Source: Planctomycetota bacterium (lineage in GTDB: Bacteria > Planctomycetota > PLA2 > JAEUHO01). Taken from it: DNA of 45,945 nt. The DNA lies in NCBI GenBank assembly GCA_028281445.1, contig JANQJW010000108.1, forward strand, positions 1 through 45,945, written 5' to 3'. Made by a program: the position numbers and the translations under genes. Under the pieces are notes generated by a model. It did not search any database and had not been told where the DNA came from. It worked only from the letters and a program-made list of their open reading frames with translations. Shown one piece after another: positions 11,350-19,511 of this stretch; within the stretch, counting starts at the first letter, position 1; every line of letters starts with the position of its first letter.

Positions 11350-12255
11350 ATGGACCCGGCACCTGCCATATCTCTTGCCCTGACGGAAGGCGCGCAGATC
11401 GGCGCCTACACGCTCGGTGAGCGCATCTCGCAGGGCGACCGCGGTGCGACCTTCCTCGCCCGGCAAGAGGGGACGGATCGCGAGGTGGCGCTCGTCGTCC
11501 TGAGCGACGCACAGCTTGGACCGACCGCGCTGGCCCGTTTCCGCTACGAAGTGCAGGCGCTGACCGCCCTACGTCATCCCGGCATCGCGGAGGTCCACGA
11601 GACCGGCATCCACGTCATCGAGGATGGCGAGAGCTTGCACGAGCTCCCATGGTTCGCGATGGAGCACGTGCCCGGGGAGCCCCTCCCGGTCCACGCCGAA
11701 GCGCAGCGCCTCGATCAGCGGGCGCGGCTCGAGCTCTTCGTCCAGGTGTGTGACGCCGTACAACACGGCCACCAGAAAGGCGTGGTGCACGGTGGTCTCG
11801 CGCCGGAGCGGATCATTGTCGACGCCGCCGGCCGTCCCAAGGTGGCCGCCTTCGGCGTGTCCCGCGTGTTGGCGCCTGCGCGCGACGTGCGCGACGACGT
11901 ACGTGCGCTGGGGGATGTACTCCGGTCGCTGCTGGGCCAACCACCGCGCGGCGACCTCGCCGCGATTGTCGAGACGGCGCTGGAGGACGACGAGTCTCAG
12001 CGCTACGCATCGGCCAACGCGCTTGCCGCCGATCTACGCCGCTATCTCGAGCACCGTCCGATCGAGGCGCGGGCTGCCAGCCCGATTTACCCGATGCGGC
12101 TGTGGACACGACGCCATCGGTTCATCACGGCGGCCATCGCCCTGCTCGTCGCGCTCTCGTTCGCTGCGGCGGCCGTCGCCACGGTCTACGCCGTGCGCAA
12201 GCACAACGAGGCCGAGGCGCTGCGCAAGCAGCTGGACGCCATCGAGGGGAAGTGA
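11350..12255 (+). CDS. Membrane-anchored pseudokinase (protein-kinase fold without catalytic residues)
   Basis: The 301-residue protein aligns along the whole Hanks kinase fold (IGAYTLGERISQGDRGATFLA at the N-lobe), but every catalytic position is changed. The VAIK lysine is Val49 (VALVVL). The HRDxKxxN loop reads HGGLAPER, with Gly149 replacing the catalytic Asp. DFG reads AFG, with Ala167 replacing the metal-binding Asp. A single transmembrane helix (about residues 262-285) near the C-terminus anchors it, with the kinase-like domain in the cytoplasm and a short charged tail outside. It probably acts as a scaffold or sensor rather than an enzyme. ATG 11350 has TAGGCT seven bases upstream and no Shine-Dalgarno sequence, consistent with a leaderless mRNA. 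Confidence 0.85.
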   Translation: MDPAPAISLALTEGAQIGAYTLGERISQGDRGATFLARQEGTDREVALVVLSDAQLGPTALARFRYEVQALTALRHPGIAEVHETGIHVIEDGESLHELPWFAMEHVPGEPLPVHAEAQRLDQRARLELFVQVCDAVQHGHQKGVVHGGLAPERIIVDAAGRPKVAAFGVSRVLAPARDVRDDVRALGDVLRSLLGQPPRGDLAAIVETALEDDESQRYASANALAADLRRYLEHRPIEARAASPIYPMRLWTRRHRFITAAIALLVALSFAAAAVATVYAVRKHNEAEALRKQLDAIEGK

Positions 12256-12269
12256 CGTACCCTGACGCC

Positions 12270-13370
12270 GTGCGCTGCTCGTGTGTCCCGGTGGTTGTCG
12301 TCCTGTTGGTCCTCGTTCTGGCCTGTGTCTTTGCCTCGGCGCGGACGCTCGAACAGGATCTGCAGGGTATGCGGTCCCCCGACCCACGTGTGCGCGTCGC
12401 CTCGGCGAAGCGCCTGGGGGTGTGCGGGGACGAGTCGGCGTGCACGCGCGCCGCGCAGGCGCTCGAGCGCGCGCTTTTCGACCCGGAACCGGTCGTCCGC
12501 CGCGTCAGCGTGAACGCCCTCGCGGAGCTCGGGGCCCGCGCGGCTACGGGGTCCATCCTCAAGCTCCTGAAGCTCGAGACGGAGCCCCAGGTGATCGCGG
12601 CGGCGCTCGTGGCGGTCGGCCGGCTGCGGGCGAGCAGTGCGATGCGTGTGCTCGTGCACTACGCCTCCGACCCGCGCGTAGGCGTTCGCGCTGCGGCGAT
12701 CACCGGAGCGGGAGACCTCGGCGGTCCCGCTGCGCGCCGGCTCATCGCCAACAGCCTGCAGATGGCGGGCAGCGAGGACGCCGAGTGGGTGGTGCGCGCC
12801 GCCGCGCTGCTCGCGCTGGCTCGCGCGGGCAAGCCGGAGGACCTGGCCGCCGCTCGCCGTGCCTACGTCGCCGGCCGTGGCGATCGCTACTGGCTCGCGC
12901 GCACCGCGTGGGCGCGCGTGGTCACGGCACTCGATCCGAGCCCCCGCGTCGAGCTCGAGCGGCTCATGGAGGACCCCGACTCCCGCGTCGGGGTGACCGC
13001 GGCCATCGGCCTCGCCAAGGTGGGGCAGCAAGCCCTCGTGATCCGGCACTTGCGAAACTCCCAGCCGCGGGTGCGCGCCGCGGCGATCGGTGCCGTTCGG
13101 CAGGGGCGCCTCGAGGCCGCGTATCCGCAGCTTCGGACGATCGCGCGCTACGACGGCTCGCGCCGGGTGCGGTGGGCGGCCATCGTGGCTTTGTTCGCCG
13201 TGCAGGATCGGGACGGGGACGAGCTCATGCTCGACGCGCTCCGATCCGACGAGCCCGCGATCTGGACCGAGGCCATGGCGCACCTGGCCGAGCGCACGCG
13301 CAGCATGCATGGCCGCGACGTCAAGGCCTGGCGCCGGGCGCTCGCGCAACATCGCAAGGAGCAGAGGTAG
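12270..13370 (+). CDS. HEAT-repeat protein with N-terminal signal or anchor
   Basis: The 366-residue protein opens with a hydrophobic stretch (VPVVVVLLVLVLACVFASA) that is a signal peptide or anchor. The rest is helical repeats of HEAT/PBS-lyase type (VRVASAKRLGVCG, VRRVSVNALAELG, VRAAAITGAGDLGG, VRWAAIVALFA). These form protein-binding solenoids; the partner is unknown. Two GTG starts are possible. GTG 12252 overlaps the stop of the pseudokinase gene (GTGA). GTG 12270 has TACCCT six bases upstream, like other leaderless starts here, and was chosen. The close linkage suggests that the pseudokinase and this protein are made together. Confidence 0.75.
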   Translation: MRCSCVPVVVVLLVLVLACVFASARTLEQDLQGMRSPDPRVRVASAKRLGVCGDESACTRAAQALERALFDPEPVVRRVSVNALAELGARAATGSILKLLKLETEPQVIAAALVAVGRLRASSAMRVLVHYASDPRVGVRAAAITGAGDLGGPAARRLIANSLQMAGSEDAEWVVRAAALLALARAGKPEDLAAARRAYVAGRGDRYWLARTAWARVVTALDPSPRVELERLMEDPDSRVGVTAAIGLAKVGQQALVIRHLRNSQPRVRAAAIGAVRQGRLEAAYPQLRTIARYDGSRRVRWAAIVALFAVQDRDGDELMLDALRSDEPAIWTEAMAHLAERTRSMHGRDVKAWRRALAQHRKEQR

Positions 13371-13372
13371 CC

Positions 13373-14257
13373 GTGGGCGTGTCGTCGTTTCCCCGTACGG
13401 CCGCGGCGCTGCGCAGCGTGCTCGAGCGCCACGGCATCCGCCCCCGCAAGGGACGCGGTCAGAACTTCCTCACGGACCCGCAGGCCGTCGACGCGATGGT
13501 GCGCGACGCGGGCGTGCGAGCGGGCGACCGCGTCATCGAGGTGGGAACCGGCCCCGGCCTCCTGACCCACGCACTCTGTGAGACCGGCGCCGAGGTCGTG
13601 AGCTTCGACATCGACGCCGAACTGCAGGCGATGGCGCGCAACCTGCGCGAGTGGCCCGGACGCGTGCGCTTCCTCGTGGGGGACGTGCTCGCGAGCAAAC
13701 ACGAGTTGGCGCCGGAGTTCGCGGCGGCGCTCGGCGGTCCGCCCGAGCCGCCCGGCCGCCTGCTGCTCGTGAGCAACCTGCCGTACTCCGCGGCGACGCC
13801 GATCATCCTGGGGGTGCTCGCGCTCGAGGCCGGGCCCGAGAAGCTCGTCGTGATGGTGCAGGAGGAGGTTGGGGAGAAGATGCTCGCGAAGGCGGGCGAC
13901 GGCGACTACGGCGTGCCGTCGATTGCCGTGGCGCTGAAGGCGGACGGACGGATCCTGCGGCGGTTCGGTCCGCAGGTCTTCTGGCCGCGCCCGAAGGTGC
14001 GCTCCGCCCTCCTCGAGCTCACGCCGCGTCGTCCTGCCGCGCTGCGAGCCCACGAGCACCGGCCGTTCGCTGCGTTCGTGACCGCGCTCTTCACCCGTCG
14101 CCGCAAGGTCCTACCGACGGCGCTGCGGGCGGCGCAGCCCGGCCTATCGCCCGAGGCTGCGCGTGAGGCGCTGGCGGCGGAGGGCGTCGACGCGCGCGCT
14201 CGCGTCGATGCGGTAGAACCGGACGTCTTGCTAACGCTCTGGCGTCGCCTGGCGTAG
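13373..14257 (+). CDS. rsmA: 16S rRNA dimethyladenosine transferase RsmA (KsgA)
   Basis: This 294-residue enzyme dimethylates two adjacent adenosines near the 3' end of 16S rRNA during small-subunit maturation, using S-adenosylmethionine. The family N-terminus GRGQNFLTDP is present, followed by the SAM-binding motif VIEVGTGPGLLTHAL (residues about 60-74), an acidic strand end (VSFDID) and the catalytic NLPYSAATPII. The C-terminal part has FTRRRKVLPTALR, typical of RsmA. Length is normal. GTG 13373 is two bases after the HEAT gene stop, and AGGAGCAGAGG upstream provides a ribosome binding site, so the gene is translated from the same operon. Confidence 0.95.
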   Translation: MGVSSFPRTAAALRSVLERHGIRPRKGRGQNFLTDPQAVDAMVRDAGVRAGDRVIEVGTGPGLLTHALCETGAEVVSFDIDAELQAMARNLREWPGRVRFLVGDVLASKHELAPEFAAALGGPPEPPGRLLLVSNLPYSAATPIILGVLALEAGPEKLVVMVQEEVGEKMLAKAGDGDYGVPSIAVALKADGRILRRFGPQVFWPRPKVRSALLELTPRRPAALRAHEHRPFAAFVTALFTRRRKVLPTALRAAQPGLSPEAAREALAAEGVDARARVDAVEPDVLLTLWRRLA

Positions 14258-14560
14258 CACCCTCTGCCCTTCGACTCGCTGGACGCTCGCTCGAGGCCTA
14301 CGCTTCGCTCCGGCAAACCAGGGAGTGTCCCCCGCAGCGGCCTATAATCTGGGCCTGCGTCGAATGCAGGACTGTCCCACCGCCCATAGGGCTCTCGAGG
14401 CGCACAGAGCAGCCTCGCACCCGGGGACCGCGAGTCCACATCATTCGATCGGTTGCGCCCCGTTTCGCATCGACGCACCACAGAGAACCTGGTGACGTCG
14501 TGCCGGTCCGCGCAACGACATGGCTGGTGGACCCACGACGGCTAGTTGACCGGAGCCCTG
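14258..14560 (+). other. Intergenic region carrying the dnaG-rpoD promoter and a long leader
   Basis: These 303 bases hold no convincing gene. A perfect TATAAT lies at 14343-14348. If transcription starts about seven bases later, the dnaG leader is some 200 bases long. Nothing in the leader was recognised as a riboswitch or terminator. Confidence 0.5.
14343..14348 (+). promoter_or_regulatory. Consensus -10 box of the dnaG-rpoD operon
   Basis: TATAAT is an exact match to the primary sigma factor -10 consensus in DNA of about 68% G+C. No good -35 hexamer is seen 16-18 bases upstream. It is the only promoter-like sequence between rsmA and dnaG. Confidence 0.5.
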
Positions 14561-16447
14561 GTGGCACGCATTCCCGAGCACATCATCGAGCAGGTGCGCG
14601 AAGCGCACGACGTCGTCGACGTCGTGGGCCAGAGCGTCGTACTCAAGAAGGCCGGTGCCGGCTACAAGGGCCTCTGCCCGTTCCACGACGAGAAGACGCC
14701 GTCGTTCACGGTCAGCCCGACCCGCCAGACGTTCAAGTGCTTCGGCTGCGGCAAGGGCGGCAACGTCTTCACGTTCCTCACCGAGACGCAGGGGCTGAAC
14801 TTCCCCGAGGCCGTGCGGCTCCTCGCCGAGCGGCGCGGCATCCACGTCCCGGCGCCGACCCCCAGCGATCCCGAGCAGGACTCGCGCATCGAGGGCATCC
14901 GCCGCGCGCTCTCCTTCGCGCACCGCTTCTTCGTCGAGACGCTGCAGGGCCCCGACGGCAGCGAGGCGCGTCGCTACCTGCACGAGCGCGGCTACGACGA
15001 CGAGGCGATCACGCGCTTCGGCCTCGGCTACGCGCCCGCAGCCTGGGACCGGCTCCTCCAGGCCGCCCAGCGAGGCGGCGTGCCTGCACGCGCCCTGGAC
15101 GATGCGGGGCTCGTGCTGCCCAAGCGCGAAGGCCAGGGCTTCTACGATCGCTTCCGCCACCGCGTCATCTTCCCGATCGCCGATCCCCAGGGCCGGCTGG
15201 TGACCTTCGCCGGCCGCACGTTGGATCCGGAAGAGAACGCCAAGTACCTGAACGGCCCCGAGACCGCGGTCTTCAAGAAGGCCAACGTGCTCTACGGGAT
15301 GCACAAGGCGCGTGAGTCGATCCGCCGCTCCGGTGAGGCGTTGCTCATGGAGGGCTATACCGACGTCCTCATGTGCCACCTCAACGGCTTCGAGCGCGCG
15401 GTGGCCGGCATGGGCACGGCGTTCACCGAGCGCCAGGCGTCGCTGCTGCGCCGGCTCACCGATCGCGTCGTGCTGCTCTACGACGGAGACAGCGCCGGCC
15501 AGGTCGCCGCCGAGCGTGCGCTGGACGTGCTGCTCGCCCAGGACCTGGAGGTTCGCGTTGCGCTGCTGCCGGCCGAGCGGGACGTGGACGAGATCCTGCT
15601 GGAGGAAGGCCCGGAGGCGCTCGATGCGATCCTGGCCGACGCACGCGAGCTTTTTGAGTTCAAGCTCGGCCTGCTGGCCGGGCGCCACGACCTCTCGACA
15701 CCGCGGGGCCGCTCGAAGGCCATCGAGGCGATCCTCGGCTCCGTCGCCAAGGTGAAGAGCCCGATCGAGCGCGACCAGCTCATCCGGCTCGTGGCCGAAC
15801 GGCTCGGTAGGGGACCCGAGACAGAGAGCGTGCTGCGCAGTGAGCTCGCGCGGTTGCTCGGCGAGGACGGCCTCGGCCCGCGCCAGCGGCCCGCGACGCA
15901 GCGGTCTTTGACGCAGGGGCCGCTCGTCGAGGAGGTCCCCGCGCAGGAGGCGCCGGTCGAGGCCCCGCCGCTCACGATGCACGAGCGCATCCAGCAGGAG
16001 ACCAGGGCGCTCGACGAGACGACCCTGCTCGCGGGCGCCTTGTTCGTGCCTTCGCTGCGCGACACCGTCTTCCGCGCCGTGGGGCCCGAGGAATTCACCG
16101 CACCCGACCGGGGGCGCCTGTACAACGCGCTGCTCGCTCGTTGGGAGCAGGGCCGCGAGATCGAGCTGCGGGGGGCCATGGCGGAGTTCCAGTCCGACAC
16201 CGAAGTGATCGCGCTGCTCGCCGGCCTGCCCGAGGACCCGGCCCTCCAGGAGCGCGTAGCCTCGTGTGTCGAACACATGGAGCGCACCCGCATGGAGTCC
16301 GAGCGGCGCCGCCGGCGCGATCGCGTACTCCGCGGCCCCGCCGCCGATGAAACACTGGACCCCGATGGTTCGTTTTATGGGGATGGCCCTGAAGCGGACA
16401 CCGATGGGCCGAACACCCAAGTCGAAGCTGGTACGGAGGCGTACTGA
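14561..16447 (+). CDS. dnaG: DNA primase DnaG
   Basis: This 628-residue primase makes RNA primers for replication. The N-terminal zinc-binding domain has CPFHDEKTPSF (Cys39) and CFGCGKGGN. The catalytic core follows, with YLNGPET and the Toprim motif EGYTDVLM, then the metal-binding LYDGDSAG. The C-terminal region (about residues 470-600) corresponds to the DnaB-helicase interaction domain and is followed by a non-conserved acidic tail. GTG 14561 was chosen over TTG 14546 because GGAG lies five bases before it and the protein then starts MARIPEHIIEQV, as in the family. The stop codon abuts the rpoD ATG, so the two genes are translated from one mRNA. Confidence 0.95.
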   Translation: MARIPEHIIEQVREAHDVVDVVGQSVVLKKAGAGYKGLCPFHDEKTPSFTVSPTRQTFKCFGCGKGGNVFTFLTETQGLNFPEAVRLLAERRGIHVPAPTPSDPEQDSRIEGIRRALSFAHRFFVETLQGPDGSEARRYLHERGYDDEAITRFGLGYAPAAWDRLLQAAQRGGVPARALDDAGLVLPKREGQGFYDRFRHRVIFPIADPQGRLVTFAGRTLDPEENAKYLNGPETAVFKKANVLYGMHKARESIRRSGEALLMEGYTDVLMCHLNGFERAVAGMGTAFTERQASLLRRLTDRVVLLYDGDSAGQVAAERALDVLLAQDLEVRVALLPAERDVDEILLEEGPEALDAILADARELFEFKLGLLAGRHDLSTPRGRSKAIEAILGSVAKVKSPIERDQLIRLVAERLGRGPETESVLRSELARLLGEDGLGPRQRPATQRSLTQGPLVEEVPAQEAPVEAPPLTMHERIQQETRALDETTLLAGALFVPSLRDTVFRAVGPEEFTAPDRGRLYNALLARWEQGREIELRGAMAEFQSDTEVIALLAGLPEDPALQERVASCVEHMERTRMESERRRRRDRVLRGPAADETLDPDGSFYGDGPEADTDGPNTQVEAGTEAY

Positions 16448-18136
16448 ATGACTCGCAGAGTCGATCCCTTTGTTCCCCCGAGTCCCCTCGATGAGACCGA
16501 GCCGGAGATCGTCGCCCTGATCGAGACGGGCGAGAAGCGTGGCTATCTCACCTACGAGGAGCTGAACACGGCCGAGCCCGAGAAGGCCCCGTGTCCGGCG
16601 ATGATGGACCGCATCCTCCAGACCCTCGACATCAAGCAGATCGAGGTCATTGACGGGGACGACGCCAAGATCCGCGAGCGCCGCGCCGCGGCTGCCCGGG
16701 GCGAGCCCCCGCCGGAGTCGGGGGACGGCAAGGAGAGCGCGCTCGATCTGCCGATCACGACCGAGAAGATTGACGACCCCGTGCGCATGTACCTGACGCA
16801 GATGGGTGAGATCCCCCTGCTCACGCGTGACGAGGAGATCAGCCTCTCGAAGAAGATCGAGATCACCCGCAAGCGCTACCGGCACACCGTGCTCGGCAGC
16901 GGCGCCGGCGTCTCGAGCGCCATCGGCATCCTGCGCGAGGTCTCCCGCGGCGACCTGGCGTTCGACCGCACGCTGCGTATCGGTACGGCCGACCCCGTGG
17001 ACAAGGACGACCTCCAGCGCCGCATGCCGTTCAACCTGCGCACGCTGGAGAAGCTGCTCCACATCATGCGCCAGGACATGATGAAGCTGTCGCGTACGCG
17101 GATCTCCGAGCGCGAGCGCAAGCGCATCGGGGCTTCGATGCAGATGCACAAGCTCAAGTGCCTCAAGCTGCTCGAAGAGGTCGCGATCCAGACCAAGAAG
17201 ATCCGCCCGGTCCACGAAGACCACTACGAGCTGGGCGACGAGATCCGCGAGCACCGCCGGCGCATTCGCGATCTCAAGCGTCGCAACGGCGACCCCGAGG
17301 AGATCAAGGACGCCGAGGAGCGCCTCGCCGACATCGAGATCTTCGTCCTCGAGACGCTGGACGAGTACATCGCGCGGGTGGAGGAGATCCGCCACCGCTT
17401 CGCGGAGTACGAGGAAGCGAAGCGCAAGCTCTCGAGCGGCAACCTGCGCCTCGTCGTCTCGATCGCGAAGAAGTACCGCAACCGCGGCCTCACCTTCCTG
17501 GATCTGATCCAGGAGGGCAACACGGGTCTCATGAAGGCGGTGGAGAAGTACGAGTACCGTCGCGGCTACAAGTTCAGCACGTACGCCACGTGGTGGATCC
17601 GCCAGGCCATCACGCGCTCGATCGCAGATCAGGCGCGCACGATCCGCATCCCGGTCCACATGATCGAGACGATGTCGAAGATCCGCAACGTCACCAAGAA
17701 GCTGATCCAGAAGATGGGCCGCGAGCCCACGATCGACGAGATCGCTGCCGCAAGCGGCATCAGCGTCGAAGAGACCAAGCGGGTCATGAAGATCAGCAAG
17801 CACCCGATCAGCCTCGATCGCCCGATCGGCGACTCCGAAGACAGCTACTTCGGTGACTTCATCGAGGACGAGCACGCGGAGAGCCCGGTCAACGCGGCGA
17901 CCCACGAGATGCTCAAGGACAAGATCGATCAGGTCTTGCAGACGCTGACCTTCCGTGAGCGCGAGATCATCAAGCTGCGCTACGGCATTGGCGACGGCTA
18001 CACGTACACGCTGGAAGAGGTGGGCAAGATCTTCAAGGTCACGCGCGAGCGCGTGCGCCAGATCGAGGCCAAGGCCGTGCGCAAGCTCCAGCACCCGGTG
18101 CGGGCGAGGAAGCTCGAAGGCTTCTTGGAAATCTGA
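16448..18136 (+). CDS. rpoD: RNA polymerase primary sigma factor RpoD (sigma-70)
   Basis: The 562-residue protein shows the whole sigma-70 order: region 1.1 (residues about 15-70), region 1.2 (DPVRMYLTQMGEIPLLTRDEE), a moderate non-conserved insert, region 2 (about 331-410; NLRLVVSIAKKYRNRGL, DLIQEGN, FSTYATWWIRQAI), region 3 (MGREPTIDEIAAASG) and region 4 (about 501-550; FREREIIKLRYG, TRERVRQIEAKAVRKL). It directs RNA polymerase to housekeeping promoters with TATAAT-like -10 boxes, such as the one upstream of its own operon. ATG 16448 follows directly after the dnaG stop, a common arrangement of the macromolecular-synthesis operon, here without rpsU. Confidence 0.96.
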   Translation: MTRRVDPFVPPSPLDETEPEIVALIETGEKRGYLTYEELNTAEPEKAPCPAMMDRILQTLDIKQIEVIDGDDAKIRERRAAAARGEPPPESGDGKESALDLPITTEKIDDPVRMYLTQMGEIPLLTRDEEISLSKKIEITRKRYRHTVLGSGAGVSSAIGILREVSRGDLAFDRTLRIGTADPVDKDDLQRRMPFNLRTLEKLLHIMRQDMMKLSRTRISERERKRIGASMQMHKLKCLKLLEEVAIQTKKIRPVHEDHYELGDEIREHRRRIRDLKRRNGDPEEIKDAEERLADIEIFVLETLDEYIARVEEIRHRFAEYEEAKRKLSSGNLRLVVSIAKKYRNRGLTFLDLIQEGNTGLMKAVEKYEYRRGYKFSTYATWWIRQAITRSIADQARTIRIPVHMIETMSKIRNVTKKLIQKMGREPTIDEIAAASGISVEETKRVMKISKHPISLDRPIGDSEDSYFGDFIEDEHAESPVNAATHEMLKDKIDQVLQTLTFREREIIKLRYGIGDGYTYTLEEVGKIFKVTRERVRQIEAKAVRKLQHPVRARKLEGFLEI

Positions 18137-18189
18137 TGGCCGCTGGCCCACGCGGGCCGAGGGCGGTCATCACAGGTGCAAGGACGGTG

Positions 18190-18228
18190 TAGGGGCGACC
18201 CGAGGCCCGCAGGCCGAGTGGTCGGCCC
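18190..18228. repeat. Short inverted repeat with TAGGGGCGA border, copy E
   Basis: TAG is followed by GGGCGACC (18193-18200), a 19-base insert (18201-18219) and GGTCGGCCC (18220-18228). The insert contains GGCC on either side of CGCA, where the twin at 11282-11320 has GCGC, so the inner stem also changes in a paired way. It lies in the convergent gap between rpoD and the zinc-ribbon gene. Confidence 0.65.
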
Positions 18229-18248
18229 GCGTTGTCCGACTCGCGCAC

Positions 18249-18959
18249 TTACGGCTGATACAGGATCCGGTTGCAGCCGCGGCAGAGGACGAGCCGCGTA
18301 CGGTTCTGGACGGCGTACATGTCGTTGCGCGTCTGCGGCTCGCCGCAGCCGCTGCAGTAGGCGCCTTCGAGCGCCGCCATCGCGGTGCCGCGCGCCTTGC
18401 GCGCACGCTCGTAGAGCTCGAGCTGCTCCTTCGGGATGTCTTCCATCGCGGCGGGGCGGGTGGAGGCCAGCGCGTCGCGGTCTTTCTTCACGTCCTCGAG
18501 CTTCGAGGCCATCTCGGCCTTGAGCTGATCGATGCGGTCGCTCTCGTGCTTGCGATCGCCCTCGAGCTCCTTGATCTTGGCATCGGCCTGCTCGACGACT
18601 TCGAGGATCTTCAGCACCTCGTTCTGGAGCCGGTCGCACTCGCCGCGGACGTTGGCGATCTCGCTGCGCGAGGCGATGTACTCCTTGTTCGTTTTGAGCT
18701 CGGCGGCCTGCTCCTGGAGCTTCTCGATCTTCTTCTCGTGCGTCTTCAGCTCGTTCTCGCGGAGAAGGATCTGCGCGCGCAAGAGCCGCGTGCGGTCGGC
18801 GACCTTCTTGATCTTCTCGTCGATGGAGGCCATGGCCGCCTCGCGCTGTGAGACCTCGCCGGGTGCGCGCGTGAGAACTTGATCCAGGCGGCGGATCTTG
18901 GAGTCGATGCTCTGAAGCGCGAGGAGGCGATCCAGGAGCTCGCTCCATTCGGTCGTCAT
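18249..18959 (-). CDS. Coiled-coil protein with C-terminal C4 zinc ribbon
   Basis: The 236-residue protein is a long antiparallel coiled coil (residues about 5-180, rich in heptads such as KKVADRTRLLRAQILLRENELKTHEKKIEKLQEQ... up to the ERARKARG bend). A four-cysteine ribbon follows, YCSGCG...LCRGCNRILY. This is the zf-RING_7/CT398-type family, widespread next to housekeeping genes and without a firmly known role. ATG 18959 was preferred to the TTG one codon upstream. It is transcribed toward rpoD, so the two genes are convergent, and lies downstream of rnpB. Confidence 0.88.
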   Translation of the reverse strand: MTTEWSELLDRLLALQSIDSKIRRLDQVLTRAPGEVSQREAAMASIDEKIKKVADRTRLLRAQILLRENELKTHEKKIEKLQEQAAELKTNKEYIASRSEIANVRGECDRLQNEVLKILEVVEQADAKIKELEGDRKHESDRIDQLKAEMASKLEDVKKDRDALASTRPAAMEDIPKEQLELYERARKARGTAMAALEGAYCSGCGEPQTRNDMYAVQNRTRLVLCRGCNRILYQP

Positions 18960-19040
18960 CAAGGAAGTACCGCCGGTCGGTTCATGGGAACGGCAAGGTT
19001 TAGCAGGTCATCCCCGTGCGTAAAGGGATTCTCCCCCCAA

Positions 19041-19078
19041 AGAAAAGCGCCCGGCTCGGCCTCTCGGCCGAACCGGGC
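19041..19078 (-). terminator. Rho-independent terminator of rnpB
   Basis: On the minus strand a strong GC hairpin (19078-19049, GCCCGGTTCGGCC pairing with GGCCGAGCCGGGC around a short loop) is followed by GCTTTTCTTT. It sits just after the RNase P RNA 3' end. Confidence 0.85.
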
Positions 19079-19090
19079 TCGGTAGCGGGG

Positions 19091-19459
19091 CGAGTGTGCC
19101 CGTAAGCCGGATTCTGTTCTGACGATCATCGATCTAGGGCCGCCGTTGCCGACGGCCTCGAACGACCTACCCGGAAGTTTGACGGGACGGGTCATCCCGT
19201 GAGCCCCGAGAGGCTCTCCTTCCCTATTTGGTCTTTCTCCAGGAGGGGTTTACCAAGCCGGGGACGTCACCGGCCCCGCGGTGGGCTCTTACCCCACCTT
19301 CTCACCCTTGCCTGTGCCCCTTGCGAGGCCATCGGCGGTCTAAGTCTCTTCAGCACTTTCCCTGGGCTCGCGCCCGGTGGGCGTTACCCACCTCACATGC
19401 CCTGTGGAGCCCGGACTTTCCTCGGGGGCCGAGGCCCACGCGATCGTCCGGCACACTCG
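19091..19459 (-). ncRNA. rnpB: RNase P RNA, bacterial type A
   Basis: This is the catalytic RNA of ribonuclease P, which removes 5' leaders from tRNA precursors. On the minus strand the conserved 5' core (GAGGAAAGTCCGGGCTCC), the central ACAGGGCA, the GGTAAACCCC element and the near-terminal AGAACAGAATCCGGCTTACG are all present. The ends pair as P1 (CGAGTGTGCC with GGGCACACTCG), which sets the boundaries at about 19459 and 19091. Length is about 369 bases, normal for type A. A TACAAT -10 box lies about ten bases before the 5' end and a terminator follows. Confidence 0.95.
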
Positions 19460-19468
19460 CGCGCCAGA

Positions 19469-19474
19469 ATTGTA
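19469..19474 (-). promoter_or_regulatory. -10 box of rnpB
   Basis: TACAAT on the minus strand lies about ten bases upstream of the predicted RNase P RNA 5' end. No clear -35 was seen. Confidence 0.6.
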
Positions 19475-19511
19475 ACGGCGGCGGCGCGGGAGAGGTTCCG
19501 TCGCGCGAGGG

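Noticed and set aside
14441..18151. A 1236-residue open frame on the minus strand opposite dnaG and rpoD
   Set aside because: The plus strand clearly encodes dnaG and rpoD. High-GC codon bias leaves the complementary frame free of stops, and its composition (Leu/Val/Asp/Arg/His-rich) is that of a shadow.
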